From: an uncultured Acetatifactor sp.
Lineage (GTDB): Bacteria > Bacillota > Clostridia > Lachnospirales > Lachnospiraceae
NCBI GenBank assembly: GCA_910589035.1
Contig: CAJUSI010000025.1
Span: forward strand, 96,146 to 160,145
Direction: 5' to 3'
DNA length: 64,000 nt
Part shown: positions 43,387 through 51,559 of the stretch, in pieces
How the letters are laid out: each line of letters opens with the position of its first letter
How positions within the stretch are numbered: the stretch's first letter is position 1
The notes under the pieces: generated by a model
What the model saw: the letters and a program-made list of their open reading frames with translations, nothing else
Databases searched by the model: none
What the model was told of the DNA's origin: nothing
Position numbers and translations under genes: made by a program

Positions 43387-43709
43387 CCTTTTCATTTCCT
43401 TCACCATACCTTTCCGCGGCCTGCGGGCCCGGTCATTCCTCTTTTCCCGTCCCCGCTTCCATGCCGCCGTCGGGCAATGGCAGGAACAGGACCTAACAGT
43501 AATTGCGGCCGCAGGCCATAAATTGAGCCAGCAAAATACGCTGCTTGTTTTCGGGTTTCAATAATAATACGGTGCGGACTTTGCAATCCTTTCAGTCTTT
43601 TTAAATTTTTTTGTTTTTTGTCTGTCCTGCATAAATGCCGTTTTGCGTTTCGCCTGACAGATATGTCAGCTTTCCCTTATGTGTTGTTTTCCGCCCACAG
43701 ACTGCCTTC

Positions 43710-43766
43710 GGAAGCGGTGCCGGTTTCCGTTACACCGCTTCCGTCCGGCGCCCATACACGGGCGCC
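43710..43766. other. Two strong hairpins in the 650-bp divergent gap
   Basis: GGAAGCGGTG (43710-43719) pairs with CACCGCTTCC (43733-43742); GGCGCCC (43747-43753) pairs with GGGCGCC (43760-43766). There is no T-tract and no gene ends here. The rest of the gap (43408-44050) holds no supported gene apart from the acetyltransferase promoter. Confidence 0.4.
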
Positions 43767-43924
43767 AGGCCATCCTCTTTCAGGCGGCCGCAGGCGGCAC
43801 AGAGCAGCCCAGGACTAATGACAGACAACAGGCCATAGCGCTTCGCATTTTTTATGATCCAGGTTCTATCGTATCATGATTTGGAAAAAGAGGAAAGATG
43901 ATGTTATAGCAAAATTAACCTGGA

Positions 43925-43953
43925 TTGCGGAAAACCCGGAAATGTGTTAGAAT
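43925..43953 (+). promoter_or_regulatory. Sigma-A-type promoter for the acetyltransferase at 44051
   Basis: TTGCGG at 43925-43930, a 17-base spacer and TAGAAT at 43948-43953. The start codon lies about 90 bp downstream. Confidence 0.5.
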
Positions 43954-44050
43954 AGGCGTGAAAAGCGAATGCTGCGAACCAAAGGCAGAAGGTTTCGGAG
44001 CAGCGGAAATGTATAGTAAGAGCGCATAAATAATATGCAGAGGTAAAGTC

Positions 44051-44581
44051 ATGATAAGAAAAATCTGCCAGGCAGATATCCCGCAATGTGTAATGGTGAT
44101 GAAAGAAAGCTTTGGAACAGTGGCGGCAGAATTTGGAATTACGGAGGAAAATGCCCCGAGATTTACTGCGTCCGCAACGAATGAGGAAAGACTACTCTGG
44201 CATCTGAATGTAGAACATCGTCCTATGTACGGGTATTTTGAAGCCGGAAAAGTTGTGGGATATTACTCTCTGCTGCTCCTGGACAACCAGGAATGCGAAC
44301 TGAATAATTTGTGTGTTCTTCCGGATTACAGGCACAAGAAAATCGGAGGCCGGCTGCTGAAAAATGCGTTTGAAAAGGCCCGGTCTATGAATTGTACCAG
44401 AATGCGCATAGGCATTGTAGAGGAAAACCAGGTGTTGCGAAAGTGGTATGAAGCTTATGGCTTTCTCCATACCGGCACTGAGAAATTCGACTTCTTTCCC
44501 TTTACCTGCGGTTATCTGGTGAAGGATCTGACAAAGGATTCCGGAGAAATTCTGTATAACTGTTATTCCTCATCCCTGTAG
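44051..44581 (+). CDS. GNAT family N-acetyltransferase
   Basis: A 176-residue GNAT protein. The acetyl-CoA-binding motif is LCVLPDYRHKKIGGRLLKNAF; the C-terminal QVLRKWYEAYGFLHTGTEKF is the usual closing motif. RBS AGAGG is eight bases before ATG. The acceptor substrate is unknown (amino acid, polyamine or antibiotic are all possible). It is transcribed on its own from a visible promoter. Confidence 0.88.
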   Translation: MIRKICQADIPQCVMVMKESFGTVAAEFGITEENAPRFTASATNEERLLWHLNVEHRPMYGYFEAGKVVGYYSLLLLDNQECELNNLCVLPDYRHKKIGGRLLKNAFEKARSMNCTRMRIGIVEENQVLRKWYEAYGFLHTGTEKFDFFPFTCGYLVKDLTKDSGEILYNCYSSSL

Positions 44582-44686
44582 TTTGGAATAGCGAATTCCT
44601 TATACATTCTTGCGCGGGCCCTAAAAAGGCAGGAATGGCTTTCTCCATTTGAATACAAAGCAGGAAGCATACGGAAAGGTGAAATT

Positions 44687-44830
44687 TTGAATGTCAAAAT
44701 AAGCATAAACCCTTCCGCAGAGGAAGCAGAAGTCCGGATTACCGCCCGGGGGCAAAGCAGAGCGGACTTTGTATTCGTGCGGCCGGAGAATTGCCTGCCT
44801 CCGGTTTTGTTCAGCTGCTCCATCCAATAG
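44687..44830 (+). pseudogene. Possible remnant of a LytTR-type regulator
   Basis: A TTG-started frame of 47 codons with AAAGGTG before it. Only the first 20 residues (NVKISINPSAEEAEVRITAR) resemble the opening of small LytTR-domain regulators; the rest is unrelated. Weak evidence. The remaining part of the 420-bp gap (44582-45004) holds the short MEQ-rich ORF. Confidence 0.25.
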
Positions 44831-44896
44831 ACTAAGCAAAAGGCTGATACATGCGCTGTACTCCCCTGGAGTACCGGAGAAACCGACAGGAAAACG

Positions 44897-44977
44897 ATGG
44901 AACAGGAAGAGCACACGAGGCAAAATGAACATTTGGAACGGAAGAAGTGCATGGAACAGTATAAATCCATGGATTAA
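44897..44977 (+). CDS. 26-codon MEQ-rich ORF in frame with the NUDIX gene
   Basis: ATG 44897 has AGGA five bases upstream. The peptide is rich in Glu, Gln and Lys with recurring Met-Glu-Gln. Its TAA is followed in the same frame by NKCIEQEECMEQ, leading to the NUDIX start at 45005. It may be a former N-terminal extension cut off by a stop, or a translated leader. Confidence 0.35.
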   Translation: MEQEEHTRQNEHLERKKCMEQYKSMD

Positions 44978-45004
44978 AATAAATGTATAGAGCAGGAAGA
45001 ATGT

Positions 45005-45625
45005 ATGGAGCAGAATGAAAAATGGCTGCAGTGGGCCGTAGAGCTACAGAGCCTGGCACAGGCAGGAATTTTCTATGGAAGGGACGAGTTTGACAGAGAG
45101 CGCTATGAGAGGATCCGTGAAATCGCTGCGGAAATGATTTCCTTCAAATCGGCGATTCCAATGGATAAAGTCAGAAATTTATTCTGCAGCGAAATCGGAT
45201 ACCAGACCCCCAAAATAGACTGCCGTGCCGCAATTTTCCAGGATGGCAAAATTCTGCTGGTACAGGAGAAAAACGGCTCCTGGTCGCTGCCCGGTGGATG
45301 GGTCGATGTCAATGTCTCCGTGAAGGAGAACGTGATAAAAGAGGTAAAGGAAGAAGCCGGACTGGATGTGACAGCCGATATGGTCATCGCGGTACAGGAC
45401 AGGGAAAAGCACAATTTACCCGTTTATGCCTACAAGGTGTGCAAGATTTTTGTGCTCTGCACAGTAATTGGGGGCGGATTTAAAGCCAATATAGAAACCG
45501 TCTCCAGCGATTACTTTGAGAGGGGAAGGCTGCCCGCCCTTGCCACGGAGAAGAATAATGAGGAACAGATAGACATGTGCTTTGACGCCTGTCTGTCTGA
45601 TAACTGGAAAACCGTTTTCGATTAA
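45005..45625 (+). CDS. NUDIX hydrolase with helical N-terminal domain
   Basis: A 206-residue protein. Residues 1-60 form a helical N-terminal domain common to a Firmicutes NUDIX group (WLQWAVELQSLAQAGIFYG). The Nudix box is GWVDVNVSVKENVIKEVKEE followed by AGL: the usual Arg of REUxEE is Lys, while the key glutamates are kept. It would hydrolyse a nucleoside diphosphate linked to another group. AGGAAG lies eight bases before ATG. It converges on the methyltransferase with three bases between stops. Confidence 0.88.
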   Translation: MEQNEKWLQWAVELQSLAQAGIFYGRDEFDRERYERIREIAAEMISFKSAIPMDKVRNLFCSEIGYQTPKIDCRAAIFQDGKILLVQEKNGSWSLPGGWVDVNVSVKENVIKEVKEEAGLDVTADMVIAVQDREKHNLPVYAYKVCKIFVLCTVIGGGFKANIETVSSDYFERGRLPALATEKNNEEQIDMCFDACLSDNWKTVFD

Positions 45626-45628
45626 CTT

Positions 45629-46486
45629 TTATCCGGTTTTTTGAAAAATCCCTGTCTGAAAGGTACCTGTCCCATCCCCGCATTTGCAGGAAAACTGCAT
45701 ATGCGTCCCCTTAACCTGCAAAAGCCCCTGCCGCTCCAGCGCGCGGACCAGTCCTGCATATGCTCTATCGTCATCATAGCGCTCCACGCTGACCAGATAC
45801 CCCCGGGGCTTTATCAGCGCCGAAAGCACACCCGCATACTGCCGGTGTCTCTGCTCCTGCTCCTCCGCCGTCAGGGCCGCAGCCGCATTTTCCTCACAGA
45901 GAGGCCTCCACGCCACATTTTCGTGCGCCGTGCGGCAGGAAAGCAGTGTGCCGCATTCCTGTACTTTCTGCGCTTCTTGTACTTTCTTCATTTCCTGCAC
46001 ATTGCGCATAAAATACACATTCTGCAGCCTCAGCTTCCCCGCCAGCTCACCTGCCACGCAGACCGCCTCTTTGGATAAATCCAGCCCCGTCACATGGGAA
46101 TCCGGATGCTGCAGGGCAAGGAAGCAAGTGAGAATCCCATTCCCGCAGCCCATGTCGAAAATATCCTCTGCAAAGCAGGACGCATATTCCAGCAGAAACT
46201 CCGCGGCTCTCTTGAAAAACACCCGGTCATAAAAGGAAGCCGCCAGAAGGCTCATCTTCAGGCTCTGGTTCATATACGCCACAAGCTCCTCCTGGCGGTG
46301 GAGGTACACCGTACCGCCCGTCCCGCAAAGCAGCCTCTCTTCGGAGCGTCCAAACAGTTCGTCCAGACGCTCTATATGCCTCTCACCCTCTTCCTTCCCG
46401 AAGGCCTCCAGCAATGCCGTGTCCAGCTTGGTAATCTTTTGGATGCCTATGCGGGAAAAATATTCCCTGATGTCCTGATTCTGCAT
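45629..46486 (-). CDS. Class I SAM-dependent methyltransferase
   Basis: A 285-residue protein. The SAM-binding motif I is IFDMGCGNGILTCFLA (about residues 108-123), followed by VTGLDLSKEAV (motif II). An irregular insertion at about 160-200 contains the imperfect repeat EMKKVQEAQKVQE. The N-terminal 100 residues are helical. The start is ATG 46486, with GAGGGG before it; the upstream extension is not needed. The substrate is unknown; neighbours give no hint. Confidence 0.8.
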   Translation of the reverse strand: MQNQDIREYFSRIGIQKITKLDTALLEAFGKEEGERHIERLDELFGRSEERLLCGTGGTVYLHRQEELVAYMNQSLKMSLLAASFYDRVFFKRAAEFLLEYASCFAEDIFDMGCGNGILTCFLALQHPDSHVTGLDLSKEAVCVAGELAGKLRLQNVYFMRNVQEMKKVQEAQKVQECGTLLSCRTAHENVAWRPLCEENAAAALTAEEQEQRHRQYAGVLSALIKPRGYLVSVERYDDDRAYAGLVRALERQGLLQVKGTHMQFSCKCGDGTGTFQTGIFQKTG

Positions 46487-46616
46487 ACAATCCCCTCGTT
46501 TCTTAGCAACCGCCCTCTCTTCATCCCCTTTTCCCTGTTGAAACGGCCGAACTTCCCATAAGCCTGTCATTCCTCTCCCGCTTTTTTCTGCCTTCTCAGT
46601 CCCTCTTTCCGGAATG

Positions 46617-46928
46617 CTATGCTTTGTATTCCACCCCCCAGGCCACCATGGCGTCTAAAATCGGTTTCAGGCTGTATCCTGTCTCCGTTAAAGTATATTC
46701 CACCCGGGGAGGCACCTCCGCATATACCTTCCGGGTGAGCAGGCCGCTCGCCTCCATGGAGCGCAGATTCGCGGTCAAAACCTTCTGGGAGACATTGCCC
46801 ACGGATCTCTTCAATTCCCCAAAGCGCTTTGTCCCCTCCAGTAAATCCCGGATAATCAGCACCTTCCAACGGTCGCTGATGAGCATTAATGTCGTCTCCA
46901 CCGGACAGACAGGCAGAGCTTTTTCCAT
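46617..46928 (-). CDS. HxlR-type winged-helix regulator
   Basis: A 103-residue regulator with the family's N-terminal Cys (PVCPVETTLMLISDRWKVLI), the recognition helix NVSQKVLTANLRSMEASGLL and the wing VPPRVEYTLTETGYSL. HxlR proteins often sense electrophiles or oxidants by that Cys and control a divergent oxidoreductase, exactly the arrangement seen here. Confidence 0.9.
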   Translation of the reverse strand: MEKALPVCPVETTLMLISDRWKVLIIRDLLEGTKRFGELKRSVGNVSQKVLTANLRSMEASGLLTRKVYAEVPPRVEYTLTETGYSLKPILDAMVAWGVEYKA

Positions 46929-47138
46929 ATGTAACCTCCGTGCAGCCCTCCTTTCTATCGTCTGGAGAGCTGTTGTATCCTCCCTAAAAACGGGGGGAAT
47001 AAATCCTCGACTCTATGCCTTTGGCTTTATAGCTTTACCATATCGCCAATATAGCATATTTTTTCCTGAAGGACAATATCCTTTTCAAGCACATCTGATA
47101 AAAAAATGATGCCGAAACTGCCCGAAACCACACAATTC

Positions 47139-47152
47139 TTACCTTCAGGTAA
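47139..47152. promoter_or_regulatory. Palindrome between HxlR and oxidoreductase genes, candidate HxlR operator
   Basis: TTACC-TTCA-GGTAA, a perfect 5-4-5 dyad lying 82 bp before the oxidoreductase start and 210 bp before hxlR. The form fits known HxlR-family sites in Firmicutes. Confidence 0.5.
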
Positions 47153-47234
47153 CTACAGCACAATAATGTGCGTACTTTACGTTTTCTCCCTGGGGATATA
47201 TGATGAACTTACCAAAAAACAAGGAGGAAAAGTC

Positions 47235-47641
47235 ATGAAAATCGCAGTTATATGTGCTAATGGAAAAGAAGGGAAGCTGATTGTAAAAGAAGCTACACGG
47301 TAATCGACGCTTTCGGCGCATGGGTTCCGGAGGCCCTGCCCCAGCACAGCACCTCCCTGAAGCATCTGTGTGACCTGGTAAGCGGCAGGGAAACCAGGCT
47401 TCTCGTGGTAGGCGGTGCAGGCAGCCTGTATGTGAACCCGGAACATACGGCACAGGTCATGGACGGAGCGGACTTTCCGGAAATGTTCAGGCCCCTTGCC
47501 ACCCACATGGGAAAGGCGCTTGATGAGCTTCGCGCCAGAGGCGAAAGCGTCATCAGTTACGCGGATTATGCAGTGGCCATGGTGGACGAGGCGCTGGAGG
47601 GGAACCATATTCAGCAGCGGATTTCCGTTGTGGGAGAATAG
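47235..47641 (+). pseudogene. NAD(P)-binding oxidoreductase (NmrA/YwnB-like) with two internal deletions
   Basis: Starts well (AAGGAGG before ATG 47235; MKIAVICANGKEGKLIVKEA) but after 22 codons hits TAA. The out-of-frame continuation reads YTVIDAFGAWVPEALPQHST, so about 40 residues were lost with a frame change. From VVGGAGSLYVNPEHTAQVMD to ALDELRARGESVISYADYAV the protein then lacks about 37 residues (the strand and loop before the C-terminal helix), although in frame. It ends QQRISVVGE. Homologues are about 210 residues. The gene is inactive; its divergent HxlR regulator looks intact. Confidence 0.75.
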
Positions 47642-47766
47642 GCCGGGAGCAGAAGCTCCTGCTCCCATTTTGAGATTGTCTGCCGCACCACGTTCAATCT
47701 GGCAGCCAGTTCCTGCTGCGAAAGCCCTTTTGATTTTCTGATCGCTTTTATGTTTTCGTGTAACAT
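47611..47766 (-). pseudogene. Truncated XRE-family helix-turn-helix regulator
   Basis: ATG 47766, with AAGGAG in its leader, starts MLHENIKAIRKSKGLSQQEL and a full helix-turn-helix (AARLNVVRQTISKWE), then 17 unrelated residues and a stop at 47611, inside the 3' end of the oxidoreductase on the other strand. Normal members continue with KG..P and at least 60 more residues. It looks like a regulator cut off by the same rearrangements. Confidence 0.6.
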
Positions 47767-47846
47767 CAGTGTAAGCTCCTTCTTTCAATCGCTGCCACTA
47801 TTGTACGAAAAACCGCCCATTGCCGCAAGCAACGCATATTTTCTTG

Positions 47847-48479
47847 TTACCGCTTCCGCCCATACCCTGCGGCGCTCACGGCCATGGACAGGGCAAAGAG
47901 GACAAGCGTCACAGGAATCGCCAGCGCCAGATGGGAAGACAGAAATACCGTCATCTCCCCCAGGCCGGAGCCGTCCTCGAAATATTTTATCAGGTAGGTT
48001 ACGGGAACTATAATGAGCATTCCCATGGCCTGGGCGGGCTGAACGCCGAACCAGTATGTCAACGGCAGGCAAATCCCCGTCCAGAGCAGCGGAATCAGAA
48101 CCGCCGCAAAAAAGGCCAGCTTCCAGACTCCCGCGCCGACTCCGCCGTAGACCATGCCGGCCAGCGCCATGAACGCCAGGCTCCCCAGAAGGCTGATGCC
48201 CAATGTGCAGATCACGGAGATGTACTTGCCTGCCACCACCGCGAAATTGCTCAGGGGCATGGCCATCTGGTACTTCTTCCAGTTTGCCTTCTCATCGCTG
48301 GTAAAGCTCATGACATTCTGCATGCCGATGGTCATGGCGAACAGGATGGAAGCCATCAGTCCCCCGTAGCTGCCTGCGGTGCAGATCAGCAGCGCCGTAA
48401 ACCCAATGACGATGAAAATCAGTTTCCGGTCAATACATTTATAAAAAACAGAAAATTCCTTGTAAATCAGTCCTCTCAT
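47847..48479 (-). CDS. ABC-2 type transporter permease
   Basis: A 210-residue membrane protein with six predicted helices (first at about residues 20-45). The opening MRGLIYKEFSVFYKCIDRKL is typical of ABC-2 permeases paired with GntR-controlled ATPases. Its ATG overlaps the ATPase stop as ATGA, with AAAGGAGG before it. With the ATPase it forms an exporter for a peptide, antibiotic or lipid. Confidence 0.85.
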   Translation of the reverse strand: MRGLIYKEFSVFYKCIDRKLIFIVIGFTALLICTAGSYGGLMASILFAMTIGMQNVMSFTSDEKANWKKYQMAMPLSNFAVVAGKYISVICTLGISLLGSLAFMALAGMVYGGVGAGVWKLAFFAAVLIPLLWTGICLPLTYWFGVQPAQAMGMLIIVPVTYLIKYFEDGSGLGEMTVFLSSHLALAIPVTLVLFALSMAVSAAGYGRKR

Positions 48480-49417
48480 GCCGCGCCTCCTTTGATGTAG
48501 AAAAGCATAATGTCCTCCAATGTGGCATTGTCCACGATACAATCCCGGTATCTTCGTCTGGCCTCCTCCTTGTCCGGAACCAGGCATTCCACCCCCATGG
48601 CCGTCTCCCGGCGGATGATATAGTCCCCGGAGGAGACGGCGGCGAACCTCTCCCTGCCGCATTTCAGAATGCCGTACCGGTACACCAGATCGTCCTTCTG
48701 CTCCTGGAAAATGATCTTTCCCCGGTGTATCAGAATGACGTAATCCGCAATCTTCTGGATGTCCGAAATGATGTGGGAGGAGAAGAAAACGGAATGCTCC
48801 TCGTCCTGGATAAACTCCAGAAACAAGTCCAGAATCTCGTCCCGCACCACGGGATCCAGCCCTGTGGTGGCCTCGTCCAGGATCAGGAGCCTTGGTCTGT
48901 GGGCCAGGGCGCAGACGATGGAGAGCTTGCTCTTCATCCCCTTGGAGAAGGAGCCTATGGGCTTGCTCCCCGGCAGCTGAAAGCGCTCCAGATACCGGCG
49001 GTACAGCCCGCTGTCCCAGGATTTGTAGATGCCCGAAAGTATCTTCTCCAGGTTGGCCGCCGTGAATACGTCATGGAAATTGCACTCGTCGAACACCACG
49101 CCTATGTCTTCTTTCAGGGCCACTTCCCTGTAATCCCTGCCGAAGATTTCGATCTCCCCGCCGTCCTTTTTCAGCTCGTTTAAAATCAGCCGGATGGTGG
49201 TGCTCTTCCCGGCGCCGTTCTCGCCTATGAATCCCACGATCCTGCCCTTCGGCACCTGGAAGGACACCTGGTCCAGGGTAAAATCCGCGAATTTTTTGCT
49301 CAGATTTTTCACGGATATATTGTTTGTTTCCGTCTCTTTTGTCGTCTCTTTTGTCGTCACTTCTGTCGTCTCTTTTATCGTCTCTTTTGCCATCACTTTT
49401 GCCTCCTCGTCTTCCAT
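48476..49417 (-). CDS. ABC transporter ATP-binding protein
   Basis: A 313-residue ATPase. Walker A is GENGAGKST (about residues 68-76), signature GSFSKGMKSKLS, Walker B LLILDEATTGLDP, H-loop FFSSHII. Residues 5-32 are an unusual Thr/Lys/Glu repeat (ETIKETTEV, then KETTKETE) coded by short repeats of TCTTTTGTCG type, not present in related proteins. It powers the overlapping permease. Confidence 0.92.
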   Translation of the reverse strand: MEDEEAKVMAKETIKETTEVTTKETTKETETNNISVKNLSKKFADFTLDQVSFQVPKGRIVGFIGENGAGKSTTIRLILNELKKDGGEIEIFGRDYREVALKEDIGVVFDECNFHDVFTAANLEKILSGIYKSWDSGLYRRYLERFQLPGSKPIGSFSKGMKSKLSIVCALAHRPRLLILDEATTGLDPVVRDEILDLFLEFIQDEEHSVFFSSHIISDIQKIADYVILIHRGKIIFQEQKDDLVYRYGILKCGRERFAAVSSGDYIIRRETAMGVECLVPDKEEARRRYRDCIVDNATLEDIMLFYIKGGAA

Positions 49418-49571
49418 TTTTGCTTCCCTCTCTTTCCCTATCCTTCATCCTGCATTCTGCATCCTACATCCGCATCCTACATCCGCATTCAACATTCACG
49501 GAAGCTGCCTCCCGTCTTCTGCGGAATTTTCCGAAAAACCATCTTTATCGGTTTCCCCATTTCCGCCCCCT

Positions 49572-49635
49572 GGCCCGGACAAGCCGGAACCAAAATTTTG
49601 TCATTTTGCACAGGATTTCGCTGTCAAGCGTCTAA
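49572..49635. repeat. Dispersed intergenic repeat, copy D
   Basis: A complete, well-conserved unit (GGCCCGGACAAGCCGGAACC to GCTGTCAAGCGTCTAA). It lies between gntR and the ABC ATPase gene, inside what is otherwise a standard three-gene operon. Confidence 0.75.
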
Positions 49636-49699
49636 TGTATACTCACGGTTCAAAACACCTTGCCTGATTTTCCATGCCGGGATTTGGGAAGCCTGTTCT

Positions 49700-50074
49700 T
49701 CATATTTCCTCGTAAAATAATTTCAGGATACCCGCCATCTGTTCATAGGGAATTCCGTGCGTCCTGCCGATCTCCGCCGCCTTCTGCAGCAGTTCCTCCG
49801 CCCTACGCAGCTGCTCCTCCTGGATGAATTCCCGATTCTGGGGGGCCACAAAGCTGCCCTTGCCGGATACGGTCTCGATAAAGCCGTCCCGGGTCAAGTC
49901 TTCGTACGCCCTCTGGACCGTGATGACGCTCAGATGCAGATCCTTTGCCAAGGCCCTCATGGACGGCAGCGCTTCCCCCGCCGCCAGGGTGCCGTTCATG
50001 ATCTGGCTTTTTATCTGGATGCATATCTGTTCATAGATGGGTTTGTCGCTGCTGTTGCTGATCAATATCTCCAT
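49700..50074 (-). CDS. GntR-family regulator (YtrA type)
   Basis: A 124-residue regulator with an N-terminal winged helix (PIYEQICIQIKSQIMNGTLA, then LPSMRALAKDLHLSVITVQR) and only a short helical C-terminal part (residues 80-124), as in the YtrA subfamily that controls ABC exporters. The start is ATG 50074 with AAAGGAGG before it. It is followed, after 283 bp, by the ATPase and permease genes it probably regulates. Confidence 0.92.
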   Translation of the reverse strand: MEILISNSSDKPIYEQICIQIKSQIMNGTLAAGEALPSMRALAKDLHLSVITVQRAYEDLTRDGFIETVSGKGSFVAPQNREFIQEEQLRRAEELLQKAAEIGRTHGIPYEQMAGILKLFYEEI

Positions 50075-50099
50075 ATACGCCTCCTTTCCGTGTATATAT

Positions 50100-50222
50100 G
50101 CTCTCGGAATCTCCAAGCCGCATTTTTCAGGCCTTTTAAGATTCCAATTTTACTGATTTCTCCGCCTTTTACGGAAAATCAAAATCAGGAACTGCTATTT
50201 TCTGCCGAAGGATTCCGAGAGC
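50100..50222. repeat. 12-bp inverted repeat arms in the gntR leader
   Basis: GCTCTCGGAATC (50100-50111) and GATTCCGAGAGC (50211-50222) are exact inverse copies 99 bp apart, within the predicted 5' untranslated region of gntR. They could form a long-range stem or be the ends of a small element; the spacer has no gene. Confidence 0.6.
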
Positions 50223-50411
50223 CTATGCATGTTATATCATTTTCCATTCTCCTCCCGGGCGGCAGTCTGCCAGTCATCTCCATGGACGACGGTTCCCGCA
50301 AAATACGTCTAAGACCGCATCACAGGGCTTCCGATGCCCGGCCAGGAGGGCGATGGGATTTATCTGTTATCTCAAATGTGTTTCCTGCTCTATGCACTTT
50401 TTGTCCTGTAC

Positions 50412-50459
50412 GTACTTGTTCGATAAGTACAGTATATACGTTGTGTGCAGATTTGTCAA
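50412..50459 (-). promoter_or_regulatory. gntR promoter with overlapping palindromic operator
   Basis: On the minus strand TTGACA (50454-50459), a 17-base spacer and TATACT (50431-50436) make a near-consensus sigma-A promoter. GTACTT-gttcgat-AAGTAC (50412-50430) overlaps the expected transcription start, a normal position for a repressor site. It predicts a leader of about 350 nt before gntR. Confidence 0.65.
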
Positions 50460-50611
50460 CCACAAAATATTTTTTCATTGTTTGTGGAATCCCACTGGCA
50501 TATCCATCCAATTTTGTTTTATCAATTGCAAAGAAATCTATTTCACTTTGGAGATTGAAGCGCTATAATAAAGCCATCGAGAAATCGGAATTCATTGAGG
50601 AGGACAAAACA

Positions 50612-51004
50612 TTGAACAAAGAATGGAAAAGGTTATATGAAGAAGCAATGAGCGTTTTGAATCCCCGTGATGTTTCAGATAAAATGTGGGTTGGGAGTGT
50701 GGCATCTGCCGTACTCACGAAAAAAGGGAATATTTATAAGGGGATATGCATTGATACGGACGGCTCTATCGGGATGTGCGCGGAGAGAAACGCTTTATCA
50801 ACCATGCTTACATATGGCGAAAGTGAAATTACAAAGGTGGTTTCCGTATATAAAGACGGAAATATCATTCCCTCCTGTGGTATCTGCAGAGAATTTATGA
50901 TGCATTTGAGCGGAGATGTGGAAAATATTGAAATACTATTGGATAAAGAAGGGCGGACGGCAAGATTGATCGATTTGATGCCCGAATATCCACGGCATAA
51001 ATAA
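50612..51004 (+). CDS. Cytidine deaminase-like zinc hydrolase
   Basis: A 130-residue protein starting at TTG 50612, with GAGGAGG eight bases upstream. Zinc ligands and catalytic Glu are seen in MCAERNALS and the second site in IPSCGICREFM. CAE in place of HAE is the Cys variant of cytidine/blasticidin-S deaminases. It would deaminate a nucleoside, perhaps cytidine. It is divergent from gntR. Confidence 0.85.
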   Translation: MNKEWKRLYEEAMSVLNPRDVSDKMWVGSVASAVLTKKGNIYKGICIDTDGSIGMCAERNALSTMLTYGESEITKVVSVYKDGNIIPSCGICREFMMHLSGDVENIEILLDKEGRTARLIDLMPEYPRHK

Positions 51005-51080
51005 GAAACAAATTTTTCAAACTGTCTCATTGCATGCCCTCCTGTTCTCTGCTATCATTACGGCAGGAGGTGACAGAAGA

Positions 51081-51557
51081 ATGGCAAATGAGGAGAAAAA
51101 AGATTTTAACGCAATGCTGCGCGACGCCAAGGACATGCCGAAGATTCAGATTCTCACAGACGAGGCTTCCATCCGAAAATACGGCGGAGAGAGAATGTAC
51201 TTCGCCCCGCCCGCGGCCTACGATGCGCTCATGAAAAGAATTCCCCGGGGAAAGGTCATAACCGTGGGCGCTCTCCGGGAGCATCTGGCAAGGGAGAACG
51301 ACGCGGATTTCACCGACCCCATAACCGCCGGGATTTTCGTCTCCATCGCGGCCTGGGCAAGCTATCAGCGCTCCGGGGACGAGACGCCCTACTGGCGGAC
51401 GCTGAAGGCAAACGGCGAGCTGAACGCCAAATATCCCGGCGGGGTGGAGGCGCAGAAAGAAATGCTGGAAAAGGAAGGGCATACCGTCATCCAAAAGGGC
51501 AGGACAAATATCCGGTATTATGTGAGGGATTATGAAAAGGCATTATTTACCCTGTGA
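51081..51557 (+). CDS. MGMT-like (alkyltransferase DNA-binding fold) protein
   Basis: A 158-residue protein. Residues about 40-125 (PPAAYDALMKRIPRGKVITVGALREHLA, then WASYQRS, TPYWRTLKANGELNAKYPGG) match the DNA-binding domain of methylguanine methyltransferase. No PCHR active-site Cys is present; the equivalent segment reads YWRTLKANG, so it is an alkyltransferase-like or related protein that may flag damaged bases. The start is ATG 51081 with GGAGG 10 bases before. Confidence 0.75.
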   Translation: MANEEKKDFNAMLRDAKDMPKIQILTDEASIRKYGGERMYFAPPAAYDALMKRIPRGKVITVGALREHLARENDADFTDPITAGIFVSIAAWASYQRSGDETPYWRTLKANGELNAKYPGGVEAQKEMLEKEGHTVIQKGRTNIRYYVRDYEKALFTL

Positions 51558-51559
51558 TT

